A stretch of DNA of 64,000 bases from Bradyrhizobium sp. B097 (GTDB lineage Bacteria > Pseudomonadota > Alphaproteobacteria > Rhizobiales > Xanthobacteraceae), in the NCBI RefSeq assembly GCF_038957035.1, contig NZ_CP152412.1:1-64000 (forward strand), given 5' to 3'. A model generated the notes under the pieces. The model saw nothing but the letters and a program-made list of their open reading frames with translations. It had not been told where the DNA came from and searched no databases. The translations under genes were made by a program, and so were the position numbers. This document shows positions 28,441 to 36,733 of this stretch, piece by piece. The first letter of the stretch is position 1. Each line of letters begins with the position of its first letter.

Positions 28441-28751
28441 TGATCCATGTCCTTCAAGAGGTCGGAGAGCGCTTCGATGCGCTTCGGCCAATAGGCGCGG
28501 TAGCGGGCGAGCCAGGTCCCGATGCTGGCGATCCCGTCCGGGTCGACTTCATAATTCACGAAGCGGCCCTGTCGCTGCTCGCGCACCAGTCCAGCCGCGC
28601 GCAGCACCGCCAGATGCTGCGACATCGCCGGCTGGCTGATCTCAAGCCCATCACGTAAGGCGCTGGCGTTCAGGCTGCCGCCGGCCAGTTTCTCAAAGAC
28701 CCTGCGGCGGGTCGGATCGGCCAGTGCCTTGAAGATATCGGTGTCGACCAT
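28437..28751 (-). CDS. ArsR-family transcriptional regulator
   Basis: The 104-residue winged-helix repressor has DIFKALADPTRRRVFEKLAGG, LRDGLEISQPAMSQHLAVLRAAGLVREQRQGRFVNYEVD. The cysteines of metal-sensing ArsR are absent, so it is of the metal-independent SdpR-like kind. It precedes an AHSA1 gene with a 4-base overlap. A perfect 24-bp palindrome ends 5 bases before the start codon and is very likely its own operator. Confidence 0.92.
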   Translation of the reverse strand: MVDTDIFKALADPTRRRVFEKLAGGSLNASALRDGLEISQPAMSQHLAVLRAAGLVREQRQGRFVNYEVDPDGIASIGTWLARYRAYWPKRIEALSDLLKDMDQ

Positions 28752-28755
28752 GCCA

Positions 28756-28779
28756 ACACATAAGCATATGCTTATGTGT
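28756..28779 (-). promoter_or_regulatory. Perfect 24-bp palindrome, probable ArsR operator
   Basis: The half-site ACACATAAGCAT is followed directly by its exact complement. On the minus strand a TTGCAC (28781-28786) and TTATGT (28758-28763) pair with 17-base spacing would start transcription at or next to the ATG, which has no ribosome-binding site. The message may therefore be leaderless, with the operator covering the -10. Confidence 0.8.
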
Positions 28780-28899
28780 CGTGCAAGCCTGAACTGTCCC
28801 GTGCAGCGTGACGTCGCGGCGCTCGGGTACTTTGCATGGGGTTGTTTTCCGAATTCGCCCTCTCAGGCCCATCTCGTCCTGGCGATACGAGCTCGGCTG

Positions 28900-30222
28900 C
28901 TACTGCAGCGCTTCGCCGTGCTGCGAGATGTCGAGACCCTCCAGCTCCTGCTGCATCGAGACGCGCAGCGGGACGAACGCGCTGACCAGCTTGAGCAGCA
29001 CGAAGGTGACGCCGCCGCACCAGACCAGCGTGACGACGACGCCGTAGAGCTGGATCAGGAGCTGCCCCGGATTGCCCTCCAGCAGGCCGGAGGTGCCACC
29101 GATCGCCGTGGTGGCGAAAACGCCTGCGAGCAGCGTGCCGGTCAGGCCGCCGACGCCGTGCACGCCGAACACGTCGAGCGAGTCGTCATACTGGAAGCGG
29201 TGCTTCAGCCAGGTACAGGCCCAGAAGCAGACCAGGCCGGCAATGATGCCGATGATAATGCCGTGCCACGGCGCGACGAAACCGGATGCCGGGGTGATGG
29301 TGCCGAGCCCTGCGACCGCGCCCGAGATCATGCCGAGCACCGACGGCTTGCGGCGCGTTGCCCATTCGATCGCACCCCAGGTCAGCGCGCCCGCGCAGGC
29401 CGCAAGGTGGGTGGCAGTGATCGCCATCACCGCGCGCGAATTGGCCGCCAGCGCCGAGCCGCCGTTGAAGCCGAACCAGCCGACCCAGAGCAGGCCGGTG
29501 CCGACCACGGCGAGCGACAGGTCGAACGGCGACAGATTGTCGTGGCCATAGCCGTGCCGGTTGCCCATCACCTTGGCCGCGACCAGGCCGCTGATGCCGG
29601 CGGACAGATGCACGACGAGGCCGCCGGCGAAGTCCATCACGCCCATCGAAGCGAGGAAGCCGCCGCCCCACACCCAATGCGCCAGCGGCACATAGGCGAA
29701 GATGAACCAGCCGATCGAGAACAGCACATAGGCGGAGAACCGCATGCGGTCGGCGACCGAGCCCGCGACCAGCGCCACCGTGATGATCGCAAACGTCATC
29801 TGGTACAGCATGAACAGCGCTTCCGGGATGGTCTTTGCCGCCGGATTGACGCTGTCCATCGTGATGCCGGCCAGGAACCAGCTGTCGAGCGAGCCGAGCC
29901 ATGGACCGTTGCCGACGAAGGTCAGCGAATAGCCGAAGACGACCCAGAGGATCGAGATGATCGCAACGGCGGTGAGGCTCTGCGCCATCGTCGCCAGCAC
30001 GTTCTTCTTGCGCACCATGCCGGAGTAGAACAGCGCAAGCCCCGGGATCGTCATCATCAGCACCAGCGCGGTGGCGACGATCATCCAGGCGGTATCGGCG
30101 GGGTTGATGCCGGAGGCGCCGGAGTCTTGCGCTGACGCCGGCGCGCCCCACGAGAGCAGCATTGCAGCGGTGATCGGCGCAGCTGATATCGCTGCACGAA
30201 GAGCTCGTGCCCCCATCATCAT
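28900..30222 (-). CDS. amtB: Ammonium transporter AmtB (copy 2)
   Basis: The 440-residue second Amt has a signal-like N terminus ending GAPASAQ, then IPGLALFYSGMVRKKN, FAGGLVVHLSAGISGLVA, WVGWFGFNGGSALAAN and DSLDVFGVHGVGGLTGTLLAG, with both pore histidines. It lacks the Ala/Asp-rich insert of copy 1 and is clearly diverged, so it is not a recent duplication. Its own PII gene lies 73 bases upstream. Start choice among three adjacent Met codons is arbitrary. Confidence 0.96.
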   Translation of the reverse strand: MMMGARALRAAISAAPITAAMLLSWGAPASAQDSGASGINPADTAWMIVATALVLMMTIPGLALFYSGMVRKKNVLATMAQSLTAVAIISILWVVFGYSLTFVGNGPWLGSLDSWFLAGITMDSVNPAAKTIPEALFMLYQMTFAIITVALVAGSVADRMRFSAYVLFSIGWFIFAYVPLAHWVWGGGFLASMGVMDFAGGLVVHLSAGISGLVAAKVMGNRHGYGHDNLSPFDLSLAVVGTGLLWVGWFGFNGGSALAANSRAVMAITATHLAACAGALTWGAIEWATRRKPSVLGMISGAVAGLGTITPASGFVAPWHGIIIGIIAGLVCFWACTWLKHRFQYDDSLDVFGVHGVGGLTGTLLAGVFATTAIGGTSGLLEGNPGQLLIQLYGVVVTLVWCGGVTFVLLKLVSAFVPLRVSMQQELEGLDISQHGEALQ

Positions 30223-30295
30223 TCCCCGGCGTGTCGTGGTTTCTTGCTGTGGATTTCGGCGTGCGCCGGCGTCGTTGCCGGCGATGATCTCGAAT

Positions 30296-30939
<644 letters not shown>

Positions 30940-31830
30940 ATGTCGAATCGAAACTGGTTTTATGCATCTGAAGGCCAGCAAAAGGGCCCCCTGCCTGAAG
31001 CTCAGCTCCGCGACCTGATCACCCGTGGCATGGTGGGCGCCGATACCCTGGTGTGGACCGAGGGCATGGCCGGCTGGCAAAAGGCCGGGGAGATTCCTGG
31101 CCTTGTTCCGAGCGCCGGTGCGCCGCCGGCGTTTCCGCAGGCCGGCGGACCGCCGCCGGTGGCCGCATCGGCAAGCTATAGCGGCGGCGCGCTGTCGGCC
31201 GACTTCCCGATCTGGGGCCTGTTCGGACGCAGCCTGCTGATGTTCATCGGCCAGATTTTCGTCATCCCCGCGCCGTGGACCGCGACCGGCCTATACCGCT
31301 TCGCAATTCCCTATATCCGCGTCCCGGGCCGGCCGCATCTCGGCTTCACCGGGCAGCCGCTCGACATCTGGTACGTCTTCATCGTGCTCGGTCTTCTGAC
31401 CTATGCCGGAGCGGCCAACAGCAATATCGTCACGCTGCTCTCGTTGCTGTTGCAGGCTTTCCTGAGCTGGATGATCGTGCGCTGGATCTTCGGCCGCCTC
31501 AGCTCGAGCGGCCAGGATCTGCCGATCTCGTTCACAGGCAGCCCGCTCGCCTATATCGGCTGGTATTTGCTGATGGTGATCTCGGCCATCACCATCGTCG
31601 GCTGGGCCTGGGTGCTGACCGCATGGCTGCGCTGGATCTGCCGCAACGTCGAGGGCACGCGCCGCGAGGTCACCTTCAACGCGTCCGGGCTCGAGGTGCT
31701 GTGGCGAACCATCGTGTTCTCGATCGGCTGCGGATTCCTGATCCCGATTCCGTGGGTGCTGCGCTGGTACGCCAACTGGATCATCTCGCAATTCGCGCTG
31801 ACCGAGCGCGGCGCCTACGCAGGCGCCTGA
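30940..31830 (+). CDS. DUF4339 (GYF-like) domain membrane protein
   Basis: The 296-residue protein starts MSNRNWFYASEGQQKGPLPE, a DUF4339/GYF_2 domain (to about residue 55, with LVWTEGMAGWQKA), then a Pro/Ala linker and a membrane domain of about five TM helices resembling DUF898-type regions (WTATGLYRFAIPYIRV, LRWICRNVEGTRREVTF). GYF-like domains bind proline-rich partners; the job here is unknown. A GAGG lies 9 bases before the ATG. It converges with the thioesterase with only 5 bases between. Confidence 0.75.
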   Translation: MSNRNWFYASEGQQKGPLPEAQLRDLITRGMVGADTLVWTEGMAGWQKAGEIPGLVPSAGAPPAFPQAGGPPPVAASASYSGGALSADFPIWGLFGRSLLMFIGQIFVIPAPWTATGLYRFAIPYIRVPGRPHLGFTGQPLDIWYVFIVLGLLTYAGAANSNIVTLLSLLLQAFLSWMIVRWIFGRLSSSGQDLPISFTGSPLAYIGWYLLMVISAITIVGWAWVLTAWLRWICRNVEGTRREVTFNASGLEVLWRTIVFSIGCGFLIPIPWVLRWYANWIISQFALTERGAYAGA

Positions 31831-31835
31831 GCGCG

Positions 31836-32699
31836 CTACGCCTTGCGTTCGCGCACCGAACCTTCTTGCGCGACGGACGCCACCAGCGTGCCGTCGGGCT
31901 TGAAGATCTGGCCGCGGGTCAGGCCGCGGCCCGACTGTGCGCTCGGCGAATCCTGCGCGTAGAGCAGCCATTCGTCGGCGCGGAACGGGCGGTGAAACCA
32001 CATCGCGTGATCGAGGCTCGCCGGCATCATGCGTCGGTCGAACAGCGTGCGGCCGTAGCGCGCCATGACGGCATCGAGCAGCGAGAAATCCGATGCATAG
32101 GCGAGCGCGCACAGATGCAGCGCCGGATCGTCCGGCAGCTTCGCCGCGGTGCGGATCCAGACATGGATGCGGCCGTCCTCTATCTGCTGGCCGAAATAGC
32201 GGCCGAGCTCGACCGGGCGCAGCTCGATCGGCCGGTCGCTCTCGTAGTAGCGGCGGATGAACTCCGGCATCTCCTTGAACATCGGCTGCTTCGACACTTC
32301 CTCCGCGGTCAGCTTCTCCGGCGGCGGCACGTCGGGCATCTTCTCCTGATGATTGAAGTTGCTCTCTTCCTCGGCGTGGAACGAGACCATGATGGAGAAG
32401 ATCGCGTTGCCGTGCTGGATCGCGGTGACGCGGCGGGTGGTGTAGCTCTTGCCGTCGCGCAGCCGCTCGACCTGGTAGATGATCGGGATCTGCGGATCGC
32501 CCGGCAGGATGAAATAGCAATGGATCGAGTGCGGCAGCCGGCCCTCGACGGTGCGGCAGGCCGCGACCATGGCCTGGCCGATCACCTGGCCGCCGAACAC
32601 GCGCTGCCAGCTCGTCTTCGGGCTGTTGCCGCGGAACAAATTCACCTCGAGCTGCTCGAGATCGAGGATGGACAACAGGTCGATCAGGCTCTTGGACAT
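31836..32699 (-). CDS. tesB: Acyl-CoA thioesterase II
   Basis: TesB hydrolyses medium- and long-chain acyl-CoAs with a double hotdog fold. The 287-residue protein has SKSLIDLLSILDLEQLEVNLFRG, VFGGQVIGQAMVAA, LPHSIHCYFILPGD and the catalytic-region residues in ASLDHAMWFHRPF, GRGLTRGQIF. MSKSLIDLL is the chosen start. A hairpin repeat lies in the divergent gap to the UbiH-type gene. Confidence 0.95.
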   Translation of the reverse strand: MSKSLIDLLSILDLEQLEVNLFRGNSPKTSWQRVFGGQVIGQAMVAACRTVEGRLPHSIHCYFILPGDPQIPIIYQVERLRDGKSYTTRRVTAIQHGNAIFSIMVSFHAEEESNFNHQEKMPDVPPPEKLTAEEVSKQPMFKEMPEFIRRYYESDRPIELRPVELGRYFGQQIEDGRIHVWIRTAAKLPDDPALHLCALAYASDFSLLDAVMARYGRTLFDRRMMPASLDHAMWFHRPFRADEWLLYAQDSPSAQSGRGLTRGQIFKPDGTLVASVAQEGSVRERKA

Positions 32700-32724
32700 G
32701 GGTGGCTTTCGTTGTCGTCTCGGC

Positions 32725-32803
32725 GTCATTCCGGGGCGATGCGCCAGCATCGAACCCGGAATCTCGAGATTCCGGGTTCACGCTGCGCGTGCCCTGGAAT
32801 GAC
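32725..32803. repeat. Hairpin repeat in a divergent gap
   Basis: GTCATTCCGGGGC at the left pairs with GCCCTGGAATGAC at the right, and AACCCGGAATCTCGAGATTC contains a tight inner hairpin. This copy is between divergent genes (tesB and the UbiH-type gene), unlike most others. Confidence 0.78.
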
Positions 32804-32900
32804 GACCGTTGGATTTGGCCTTGTTTCTGGCCCCTGTTTCGCCCAGCTATTATCAGGTAGCAAGCACAGTCTGAGAGCGCAGGGCGCGTAAAGGAACGGC

Positions 32901-34121
32901 ATGCCGGCACAGCGAAGTATTGTCATCTGCGGGGGCGCTTTTGCGGGTCTGGCGCTGGCCGTGGCGTTGCGCCAGGGACTGGGGCCGGACATTCCGGTCA
33001 TCGTGGCCGATCCGGCGCTGAGCCAGCGCCCGAGCCGAGATCCGCGCGCGACCGCGATCGTGGCCGCCTGCCGGCGGCTGTTCGAGACCCTCGGCGTCTG
33101 GGGGCAGGTGGCGCCGACGGTGCAGCCGATCACGGACATGGTCGTGACCGACTCCAAGCTGGAGGACGCGACGCGTCCGGTGTTCCTGACCTTTGCCGGC
33201 AATGTCGCGCCCGGCGAGCCGTTCGCCCACATGGTCGAGAACCGCTATCTGATCGATGCGCTCGCAACCCGCGCCGAGGCCGAGGGCGTCGAGCTGCGCG
33301 CCACCGCGGTGTCGAGTTTCGACGCGCGGCCCGACGGCGTCAGCGTGCGGCTGACCGACGGCAGCGAGATCGATGCGAGCCTGCTGGTCGCCGCCGACGG
33401 CGCGCGGTCGAAGCTGCGTGAGCGCGCCGGGATTGCGACCCATGGCTGGGACTATGACCAATCCGGCATCGTGGTCACCGTCGGACACGAGCGCGAACAT
33501 CACGGCCGCGCCGAGGAGCATTTCCTGCCTGCCGGTCCGTTCGCGATCCTGCCGCTGACCGGCAATCGCTCGTCGCTGGTGTGGACCGAGACGCGCAAGG
33601 ACGCCGCGCGCATCACCGCGCTGAGCGAGGAGGAATTCCACGCCGAGCTCGAGCAGCGTTTTGGTTTGCACCTCGGTGAGATCAAGGCGCTCGACAAGCC
33701 GCGCGCATTCCCGCTCGGCTATTTCGTCGCGCGCTCGTTCATCGCCGAACGGCTGGCGCTGATCGGTGACGCCGCGCATGTGATCCATCCGATCGCGGGA
33801 CAAGGGCTCAATATGGGCCTGAAGGATGTCGCGGCACTTGCCGAGGTCGTCGTCGATGCGGCGCGGCTCGGCATGGACCTCGGACAGGCCGACGTGCTCG
33901 AGCGCTATCAGCGCTGGCGGCGCTTCGACACGATGGCGATGGGGGTTGCGACCAACTCGCTGAACTTCCTGTTCTCCAACGAATCGAAGCTGCTGCGCAC
34001 CGTGCGCGACATCGGATTGGGCCTCGTCGATCGCGCGCCGCCGCTGAAGAGCATGTTCATCCGCCAGGCAGCGGGATTGTCAGGCGAAGTGCCGCGGCTG
34101 CTGAAGGGCGAGGCGCTGTAA
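32901..34121 (+). CDS. UbiH/UbiF/COQ6-family FAD-dependent hydroxylase
   Basis: The 406-residue flavoprotein monooxygenase probably hydroxylates a ubiquinone precursor. Motifs are the FAD-binding GGAFAGLALAVALRQ, the family's DPRATAIVAACRRLFETLGVW, LLVAADGARSKLRE, and RLALIGDAAHVIHPIAGQGLNMGLKDVAALAEVV. Which ring position it acts on cannot be told here, and no other ubi gene is adjacent. It converges with a hydrolase gene across a hairpin repeat. Confidence 0.9.
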   Translation: MPAQRSIVICGGAFAGLALAVALRQGLGPDIPVIVADPALSQRPSRDPRATAIVAACRRLFETLGVWGQVAPTVQPITDMVVTDSKLEDATRPVFLTFAGNVAPGEPFAHMVENRYLIDALATRAEAEGVELRATAVSSFDARPDGVSVRLTDGSEIDASLLVAADGARSKLRERAGIATHGWDYDQSGIVVTVGHEREHHGRAEEHFLPAGPFAILPLTGNRSSLVWTETRKDAARITALSEEEFHAELEQRFGLHLGEIKALDKPRAFPLGYFVARSFIAERLALIGDAAHVIHPIAGQGLNMGLKDVAALAEVVVDAARLGMDLGQADVLERYQRWRRFDTMAMGVATNSLNFLFSNESKLLRTVRDIGLGLVDRAPPLKSMFIRQAAGLSGEVPRLLKGEAL

Positions 34122-34135
34122 GCTTGCTCGGTGCC

Positions 34136-34223
34136 GTAGCCCGGATGCAGCGGAGCGAAATCCGGGAGCAGTCTCTCCACGGGTGGATCGGCCCCGGATT
34201 GCGCTGCGCTCCATCCGGGCTAC
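34136..34223. repeat. Hairpin repeat, GTAGCCCGGATGCAGCG family, at a convergent junction
   Basis: GTAGCCCGGATGCAGCGGAG and GCGCTCCATCCGGGCTAC form the arms. The one-base change (GCGGAGCG versus GCGAAGCG at 24576) is still compatible with pairing. Confidence 0.88.
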
Positions 34224-34237
34224 GGCCTTCGCATCCA

Positions 34238-35152
34238 CTATTTCTGTGAAATGAAGCCAGCCACGGCGTCGATCAGGTCGGGATCGAGCGGCCGCTCCGG
34301 CTCGTTGTAGCTTGCTATGTCGTCCGCCGTGTCGGTGACGTCGACCAGCAGGTGATTCATGTCCGGCAGCCACAATGATTTGGCCGCAACGTCGGCGGTG
34401 GTGAGCGCGAGGTAGTCGAGCCGCGCCAGCTGATGGTCGCGGCCGCCCGCGACGATCAGGACAGGCCCGGTAATCTTCTTCATCGGATCGATCGGATCCT
34501 CGGTGAAGGCGGATGCGATGGCCGGCTGCATCGCAGGCGCGATCGCAAGCCCCGCCGGCGGCGGGTTGACGATCTGCCCGGCCATGATGTCGTCGATGGC
34601 CTTTCCGATCGGCGCGAATTTGTCGGGCGGCAGCTGCTTTTCGAGCTGCGCCTTCAACAGGTCGCCCTGCTTGCGCGCCGCCGTTGCCAGCAGCACCAGC
34701 CGGTCGACCGGCACGCGCTGTGCGGCGAGGATCGCGACCAGGCCGCCCTCGCTGTGCCCGACCACCGCAACATGGGCGAACCTGCCGCTGCCGCGCAGAT
34801 ACTCGATCAGTGCCGCCGCGTCGCCGACATAGTCCTTGAAGCGAAAGTCCTCCGGACGGCCGAACTCCTTCTTCCATTCGCCGGCGCCGCGCTTGTCGTA
34901 GCGCAGCGTCGCGATGCCGTGTGCGACCAGCTGCTCGGAGAGCTTCTTTAGTGTCGCCGGCTTGAGCTGCGGCCCGTTGCCGTCATGATCGGTCGAGCCG
35001 GAGCCGGCGATCAGCAGCGCCACCGGCGGTTTTGCAATGTCGGGTGGCACGGTCAGCACCGCGTCAATGGCGCCGATGCGCAGCCTGCTCTCGTCGGCTG
35101 TCGCGCTCGCCACCGAGACGAGCAGCAGCAGCCATGTGACGAGGGCGCGCAT
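34238..35152 (-). CDS. Secreted alpha/beta hydrolase
   Basis: The 304-residue protein has an N-terminal signal ([19 protein letters not shown]), then an alpha/beta-hydrolase fold: VALLIAGSGSTDHDGNG (oxyanion loop), TLRYDKRGAGEW, nucleophile elbow VVGHSEGGLVA, acid region VLIVAGGRDHQL and a late MNHLLVDV histidine. The substrate is unknown. Its start overlaps the stop of the Trm112-like gene by one base, suggesting co-translation. Confidence 0.87.
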   Translation of the reverse strand: MRALVTWLLLLVSVASATADESRLRIGAIDAVLTVPPDIAKPPVALLIAGSGSTDHDGNGPQLKPATLKKLSEQLVAHGIATLRYDKRGAGEWKKEFGRPEDFRFKDYVGDAAALIEYLRGSGRFAHVAVVGHSEGGLVAILAAQRVPVDRLVLLATAARKQGDLLKAQLEKQLPPDKFAPIGKAIDDIMAGQIVNPPPAGLAIAPAMQPAIASAFTEDPIDPMKKITGPVLIVAGGRDHQLARLDYLALTTADVAAKSLWLPDMNHLLVDVTDTADDIASYNEPERPLDPDLIDAVAGFISQK

Positions 35153-35349
35153 CAATCGATCTTGCGCGCCTCTTCCGGCAACATGATCGGGATGCCGTCG
35201 CGGATCGGATAGGCGAGCTTCGCGGAGCGCGAGATCAGCTCCTGCCGCGCGGCGTCGAACTCCAATGGTCCCTTGGTGATCGGGCACACCAGGATTTCGA
35301 GCAGTTTTGGGTCGGCCGTGCTCTCGAGGTGGTCGGTCGTCGAATTCAT
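35152..35349 (-). CDS. Trm112-like zinc-ribbon/UPF0434 small protein
   Basis: The 65-residue protein has the Trm112/YcaR core [42 protein letters not shown]. Bacterial homologues lack most zinc cysteines, as here, and their role is unclear; eukaryotic Trm112 activates methyltransferases. It overlaps the hydrolase gene by one base. Confidence 0.88.
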   Translation of the reverse strand: MNSTTDHLESTADPKLLEILVCPITKGPLEFDAARQELISRSAKLAYPIRDGIPIMLPEEARKID

Positions 35350-35455
35350 GGATGTCTCCGACTGGAGCGTTTTCGAGCGAAGTGGGCAGCGGTTCGCGTG
35401 AAGAAAACGCGTCAGAACTAATTGACCGTCATGTAGCACAATCAAATGCCGGCTG

Positions 35456-35992
35456 TCAGCGCTTGGTCATCCGCAACAGCTCGTCGATTGCGGCCTGCTG
35501 ACGCGGCTTCGGCAGCGCCTGCTCGGACAGCGCGTAGCCGATGAACGCCCAATAGAAGATCTGCGCCCGGCCGCGCGCCACGCCGTCGGCGAATCCGGCG
35601 TGCCGGAGCAGGGTTTCGATATAGCCGATGCGGCGCTGGTCGACCTCGAGCACGGCGGCGCGCGCTGCTGCATCGGCGGTGGCCCAGCTGCGCACCGCGC
35701 GTTCCAGTGCCAGCCGCGCCGAGAAGGCGCGGCGCAGCAGCAGCGCCAGCGCATCGCCGCCTTCCGGAATGGTCTCGAGCTCGGCGATCACCTGCTCGGC
35801 GGCAACCTCGCGCCAATGGTTGAGGATCGCGGTGCGGTAGGCGCCGATGTCGGCGAAATGCCAATAGAAGCTGCCGCGCGAGACCCCCATGGCCTTGGCC
35901 AGCGGCTCGGCCTTGAGCGCCGTGAAGCCGTGCTTCGCCAGCGTCTTCAGGCCCTGATCGAGCCAGTCCTTGACCGAGAGCTGTTCCGTCAT
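35456..35992 (-). CDS. TetR-family transcriptional regulator
   Basis: The 178-residue repressor has a TetR helix-turn-helix at the N terminus: [37 protein letters not shown], and a helical ligand domain. The ligand is unknown. It is divergent from a small membrane-protein gene, and two palindromes lie in the 94-base gap around the promoter of that gene, so the membrane protein is the probable target. Confidence 0.9.
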   Translation of the reverse strand: MTEQLSVKDWLDQGLKTLAKHGFTALKAEPLAKAMGVSRGSFYWHFADIGAYRTAILNHWREVAAEQVIAELETIPEGGDALALLLRRAFSARLALERAVRSWATADAAARAAVLEVDQRRIGYIETLLRHAGFADGVARGRAQIFYWAFIGYALSEQALPKPRQQAAIDELLRMTKR

Positions 35993-36016
35993 GGTTCCCC
36001 GTCCCCGCGCCCGACC

Positions 36017-36030
36017 ATACACAAGTGTAT
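36017..36030. promoter_or_regulatory. Operator-like palindrome 1 (TetR/membrane protein gap)
   Basis: ATACAC-AA-GTGTAT lies just upstream of, and touching, the -35 of the rightward promoter. Confidence 0.55.
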
Positions 36031-36058
36031 TGACAGGCGCCAGCCGGCGGTGTCTTAT
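36030..36058 (+). promoter_or_regulatory. Sigma-70 promoter for the membrane-protein gene
   Basis: A perfect TTGACA at 36030-36035 and TCTTAT at 36053-36058 are separated by 17 bases. Transcription would start near 36065, 22 bases before the ATG, with a GGAGG ribosome site in between. Confidence 0.7.
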
Positions 36059-36076
36059 CCATACAGTACCGTATGG
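36059..36076. promoter_or_regulatory. Operator-like palindrome 2, over the transcription start
   Basis: CCATACAGTACCGTATGG is an 18-bp near-perfect palindrome (one mismatched pair) that begins directly after the -10 hexamer. Its TAC(N)GTAC(N)GTA core is of the kind bound by TetR-family repressors. Confidence 0.7.
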
Positions 36077-36086
36077 AGGCGTCGCG

Positions 36087-36437
36087 ATGCGTGATCTTCT
36101 GCTGCAAGGCGCCGGACTCATCGCCATCCTGGTCAGCCTGATCCATGGCGTTCTCGGCGAGACCAAAGTGTTCGCACGCGCCACCGTCGAACCACCGCGG
36201 CTGCGTCTCTTGCTTCGCCTGGTCTATCAGGCCGGCACGATCGCCTGGATCGGCGGCGGCGTCCTGCTCGTCGCCGCGCCGGCGATGGCCTCCGATGCCG
36301 CGCGGCACTGGATCGTGGCAACGCTCGCCATCGTGTTCGGTAGCGCCGCGCTCGCCAATGCAGTCGCGACCCGTGGCCGGCATTTCGGCTGGATGGCGAT
36401 GAGCGCCGTCGTGGCGCTCGCCGCCGCCGGCTACTAG
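36087..36437 (+). CDS. Small four-helix membrane protein, probable TetR target
   Basis: The 116-residue protein has four predicted TM helices (about 4-24, 42-66, 74-94, 98-115) and no enzymatic motif. A possible functional residue is His20 in ILVSLIHGVLGETKVF. I do not recognise the family. GGAGG lies 9 bases before the ATG. Expression should be controlled by the divergent TetR gene. Confidence 0.75.
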   Translation: MRDLLLQGAGLIAILVSLIHGVLGETKVFARATVEPPRLRLLLRLVYQAGTIAWIGGGVLLVAAPAMASDAARHWIVATLAIVFGSAALANAVATRGRHFGWMAMSAVVALAAAGY

Positions 36438-36733
36438 CGAGTGCGATCATGACGATGATCGCGCCAGCCGGAGCATCGTCTTCGCGCGCGGAATGACTGG
36501 CTGAGAACGAACAGCGCGAGGCGTCGCGGGTCGCAACCGGCGGAACTGTCCTTGTTCCGCTCGAGGGCTGAAGACGTGCGACCGCGGGACGTGTGCAATA
36601 TTTATGGAGCCATCAATTTCCGTGCGGAATCGGCTTACGCGCGGATAACCATGCCACTGAAAGTTGTAGAAAATTATCGAGAAGACAAGTCAATCGGCCT
36701 AGCTTGTCGGCGCGGACAACCATGGGCCGACGC
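36438..36733. other. Gene-free gap before the MHYT protein
   Basis: No gene is supported. A small inverted repeat CGGAAC-TGTCCTT-GTTCCG lies at 36541-36559. The stretch just before the MHYT gene is less GC-rich and should hold its promoter, but no clear hexamers were found. Confidence 0.5.
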
